From Flavobacteriales bacterium (GTDB lineage: Bacteria > Bacteroidota > Bacteroidia > Flavobacteriales > Flavobacteriaceae): a DNA stretch of 7,751 bases. Shown here piece by piece: positions 6,298-7,751 of the stretch. The notes under the pieces were generated by a model, which saw only the letters and a program-made list of their open reading frames with translations, had not been told where the DNA came from and searched no databases. The DNA lies in assembly GCA_027065935.1 (NCBI GenBank), contig JAMONI010000295.1, positions 1 to 7,751 on the forward strand, given 5' to 3'. The stretch's first letter is position 1, and the number at the start of each line of letters is the position of its first letter. The translations under genes were made by a program, and so were the position numbers.

Positions 6298-6666
6298 ATG
6301 CAATGGAATTTTTTAGAAACTTTTGCCCGGTTGTTTGATGCAAAATTTAAGCTTAGTGATAAAGTTTCTCCTCACCTGTATTTCGGATATTTTATTTGGA
6401 AGGATGACAAACAAAAAATAAAATGGGAGAAAAATATTGATAATGATGATTTGGAGATTTTAATTGAATTGATACGCTACATAATAGTTAACCGGCTGAT
6501 AAGAATGGATAAAATTCTTTTGAGTCCCGAAGAACTGGCGGAACGCTTAAAGAAAAACGGTTGGGAAAGAAATAGGGCTCTAAAAGCCATAGAAAATTTA
6601 ATGAAAATCGAAATTAAAATGATTGATGACCAAGAAGAAACGGATTCCTTTTTTATTCATTTTTAA
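6298..6666 (+). CDS. Hypothetical protein, small, possible winged-helix-like C-terminus
   Basis: I do not recognise this 122-residue protein. It has no signal peptide or membrane segment. Residues 1-20 look helical, 27-45 look like strands rich in aromatic and basic residues (around LYFGYFIWKDDKQKIKW), 50-68 form a helix (LEILIELIRYIIVNRLI), and 75-105 show two helices (SPEELAERLKKNGW and the following RALKAIENLM) before an acidic hairpin ending FFIHF. The last part could be a small helix-turn-helix domain, but that is only an impression. The ATG at 6298 is the first in frame after a stop (6289-6291), and no closer alternative improves it. It sits 110 nt downstream of the MNT gene in equally AT-rich DNA, so it may belong to the same acquired unit. 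Confidence 0.65.
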   Translation: MQWNFLETFARLFDAKFKLSDKVSPHLYFGYFIWKDDKQKIKWEKNIDNDDLEILIELIRYIIVNRLIRMDKILLSPEELAERLKKNGWERNRALKAIENLMKIEIKMIDDQEETDSFFIHF

Positions 6667-6685
6667 AAATCATTCCGAAGCATTT

Positions 6686-7129
6686 CTACTCCATGAAAAA
6701 TTCCGGATGGACGATGTTGTTCGAAAAATTTTCCACCACCCATTTTTTTCCTTTTTGTATGACCCGGTGTCCTTCTTCTTCCAATTTTGATTTTTGATAT
6801 TCCGTTCCGCCGGGATATTTTTCCACCAATTCACCTTTGCTTTTTAGTGTTCGCCAAAAAGGAGTTTCCTTATTCGCCAGCCCTTTTTCCACCATTTCGC
6901 GCGAAGCATTTGCGGCAATCCAAATAAAAATACCCGTAGTCAGCGGGCAGGTGGTATCCGTACCGTGTTTATGAGCCAATATTTTCCGGATTTCCGAGAC
7001 GCTTATCAATGCGCCACGGGGCACTCGGCCCATGATTTGCATAACTTCTTCGGGTGAAGGTATTACCATGGTCCGCGCTCCTTTGTAGCGGCGGGATAAT
7101 TTTTCGTCCAATTCTACGATTTTGGGCAA
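6686..7129 (-). CDS. MGMT-like (alkyltransferase-like) DNA-binding family protein, probably frameshifted near its start
   Basis: The frame encodes 147 residues from a TTG at 7129. It resembles the MGMT/ATL DNA-binding fold: VPRGALISVSEIRKIL (36-51) is the helix-turn-helix, CPLTTGIFIWIAANA (61-75) the following helix, and TPFWRTLKSKGEL (89-101) with YPGGTEYQKSKLEEEGH (105-121) the active-site and final region. The PCHR motif of O6-methylguanine methyltransferases appears as P90-F91-W92-R93, so the alkyl-accepting cysteine is missing. A DNA-lesion recognition role like ATL proteins is inferred. A better family N-terminus, MTKSWIENFIK from an ATG at 7166, lies just upstream in another frame and would join in phase if the A5 run (7133-7137) had four A's. 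The short TTG form may therefore be unexpressed or the gene a recent pseudogene. The rest of the frame is intact. Confidence 0.75.
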   Translation of the reverse strand: MPKIVELDEKLSRRYKGARTMVIPSPEEVMQIMGRVPRGALISVSEIRKILAHKHGTDTTCPLTTGIFIWIAANASREMVEKGLANKETPFWRTLKSKGELVEKYPGGTEYQKSKLEEEGHRVIQKGKKWVVENFSNNIVHPEFFME

Positions 7130-7166
7130 GTCTTTTTATGAAGTTTTCTATCCAGGATTTGGTCAT
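7130..7166 (-). other. Displaced N-terminal codons of the MGMT-like gene, with frameshift at an A5 run
   Basis: From the ATG at 7166 the minus strand encodes MTKSWIENFIK and then drifts out of phase with the downstream gene. The downstream frame is closed here by TAA (7138-7136) before AAA GAC TTG CCC. Removing one A from the five at 7137-7133 gives an uninterrupted reading, MTKSWIENFIKDLPK, and a 159-residue protein. From memory, homologues start with an M-x-K-S-W-type N-terminus followed by a GLPK/DLPK block, matching this reconstruction. Confidence 0.6.
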
Positions 7167-7184
7167 GGGACGTCTTTTTGTAAT

Positions 7185-7192
7185 TAAAGATA
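7185..7192 (-). promoter_or_regulatory. Candidate -7 box (TATCTTTA) before the MGMT-like gene
   Basis: TATCTTTA on the minus strand matches TAnnTTTG except for the last base and lies 18 nt before the ATG at 7166, similar to the etfB box (TAACTTTA, 20 nt before its ATG). No TTG is found at the expected -33 distance, only TTTA (7216-7213). If real, it supports the ATG at 7166 as the original start. Confidence 0.22.
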
Positions 7193-7247
7193 CAAAAAAA
7201 TGTTCATTGCTCTAAATGATTCAAGTCAATGAAGGACAAATGACTAT

Positions 7248-7278
7248 AAAAAAGGACACAACCGGAAAGATTGTGTCC
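7248..7278 (-). terminator. Rho-independent terminator after sucD
   Basis: On the minus strand GGACACAA (7278-7271) pairs with TTGTGTCC (7261-7254), an exact 8-bp stem with a 9-nt loop, followed directly by TTTTTT (7253-7248). It begins about 26 nt after the sucD stop. The plus strand has no T tract after the stem, so it acts in one direction only. Confidence 0.88.
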
Positions 7279-7304
7279 ATATAAAAATCAAAATAATTTG
7301 AATC

Positions 7305-7751
7305 TTATTTTTTGCTTTCCCTCAACACTTTGGCCACAGTTTCGCCGATTTCGGCCGGTGATTCCACTACATGAACACCGTGTGCCCGTAGAATCTCCAT
7401 TTTGGCTTGGGCCGTGTCGTTTTTGCCGCCTACAATGGCGCCGGCATGTCCCATGGTTCGTCCTTTGGGAGCCGTTTGTCCGGCGATGAAGGCTACGACG
7501 GGCTTTTTGTTGCCGGTATCTTTGATATATTTGGCCGCTTCGGCTTCCAAATTTCCACCGATTTCGCCTATCATAACGATGGCATCGGTTTCGGGGTCGT
7601 TCATGAACATTTCCACGGCGTCCTTGGTAGTGGTGCCGATAACGGGGTCGCCTCCGATGCCGATGGCTGTGGAAATACCCAATCCTTGCTTGACGATTTG
7701 GTCGGCGGCTTCGTAGGTGAGTGTTCCGGATTTGGATACCAACCCCACACG
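7305..7751 (-). CDS. sucD: Succinyl-CoA synthetase (ligase) alpha subunit, C-terminal part, cut by the window edge
   Basis: The alpha subunit of the TCA-cycle enzyme interconverting succinyl-CoA and succinate with ADP or GDP phosphorylation; it works with SucB/SucC-type beta subunits. About 148 C-terminal codons are present, beginning [15 protein letters not shown] and reading through the right edge. The GTG at 7748 is an internal valine, not a start. [21 protein letters not shown] and IAGQTAPKG are diagnostic, and the phosphorylated active-site histidine is in MGHAGAI, 101 residues after the first complete codon at the edge. The full protein is usually about 290 residues, so roughly half is missing. 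The C-terminus ends normally at ESKK, followed by a clear terminator. The nucleotide specificity cannot be read from this subunit. Confidence 0.97.
   Translation of the reverse strand, partial: RVGLVSKSGTLTYEAADQIVKQGLGISTAIGIGGDPVIGTTTKDAVEMFMNDPETDAIVMIGEIGGNLEAEAAKYIKDTGNKKPVVAFIAGQTAPKGRTMGHAGAIVGGKNDTAQAKMEILRAHGVHVVESPAEIGETVAKVLRESKK

Noticed and set aside
6655..6690. Bidirectional terminator between the converging hypothetical and MGMT-like genes
   Set aside because: Only an A/T palindrome (ATTTTTAAAAAT) is present in the 19-nt gap; there is no G/C stem.
7233..7258. Repeated AAGGACA (7233-7239 and 7252-7258) as a possible attachment or direct repeat
   Set aside because: Seven bases only, and the second copy is part of the sucD terminator stem; likely chance.

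Overview
The window looks like chromosomal DNA from a member of the Bacteroidota, most likely a Flavobacteriia-type organism. The reasons are the closest-looking protein families (a flavobacterial-style ThyA with an extra segment before the catalytic cysteine, a BFN/DUF151 nuclease fused to a UVR motif, and EtfA/EtfB of the Bacteroidota type), the lack of recognisable Shine-Dalgarno sequences before the genes, and -7-like boxes of the form TAnnTTTA close to the TAnnTTTG consensus of that phylum. This assignment is inference from sequence reading; no database search was possible.

Layout. Positions 21-5265 hold a run of minus-strand housekeeping genes, read right to left: a HIT-family hydrolase (4861-5265), etfB (4050-4796), etfA (3062-4030), a perfect 12-bp terminator hairpin (3001-3031), a bifunctional-nuclease family gene (2267-2986), a NupG-type nucleoside transporter (1008-2255), a short array of telomere-like heptamers (945-988) and thyA (21-845). 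The electron-transfer flavoprotein pair carries electrons from acyl-CoA dehydrogenases to the quinone pool. The nuclease, nucleoside importer and thymidylate synthase form a group linked by nucleotide supply.

Positions 5266-6680 are clearly more AT-rich and lie on the plus strand. They contain a HEPN-domain gene overlapping a minimal nucleotidyltransferase (MNT) gene by 58 nt, a pair of the toxin-antitoxin/MNT-HEPN type, followed by an unrecognised small gene (6298-6666). This looks like an acquired accessory island.

Positions 6686-7751 return to the minus strand. They hold an MGMT/alkyltransferase-like gene without the acceptor cysteine, apparently with its N-terminus displaced by a +1 base in an A5 run, a clean terminator (7248-7278), and the C-terminal half of sucD (succinyl-CoA synthetase alpha subunit) running off the right edge.

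No rRNA, tRNA, CRISPR array, insertion sequence or origin was seen. The candidates for something less ordinary are the HEPN/MNT/hypothetical island, the frameshifted MGMT-like gene, the heptamer array before thyA and the inverted repeat at the etfB promoter.
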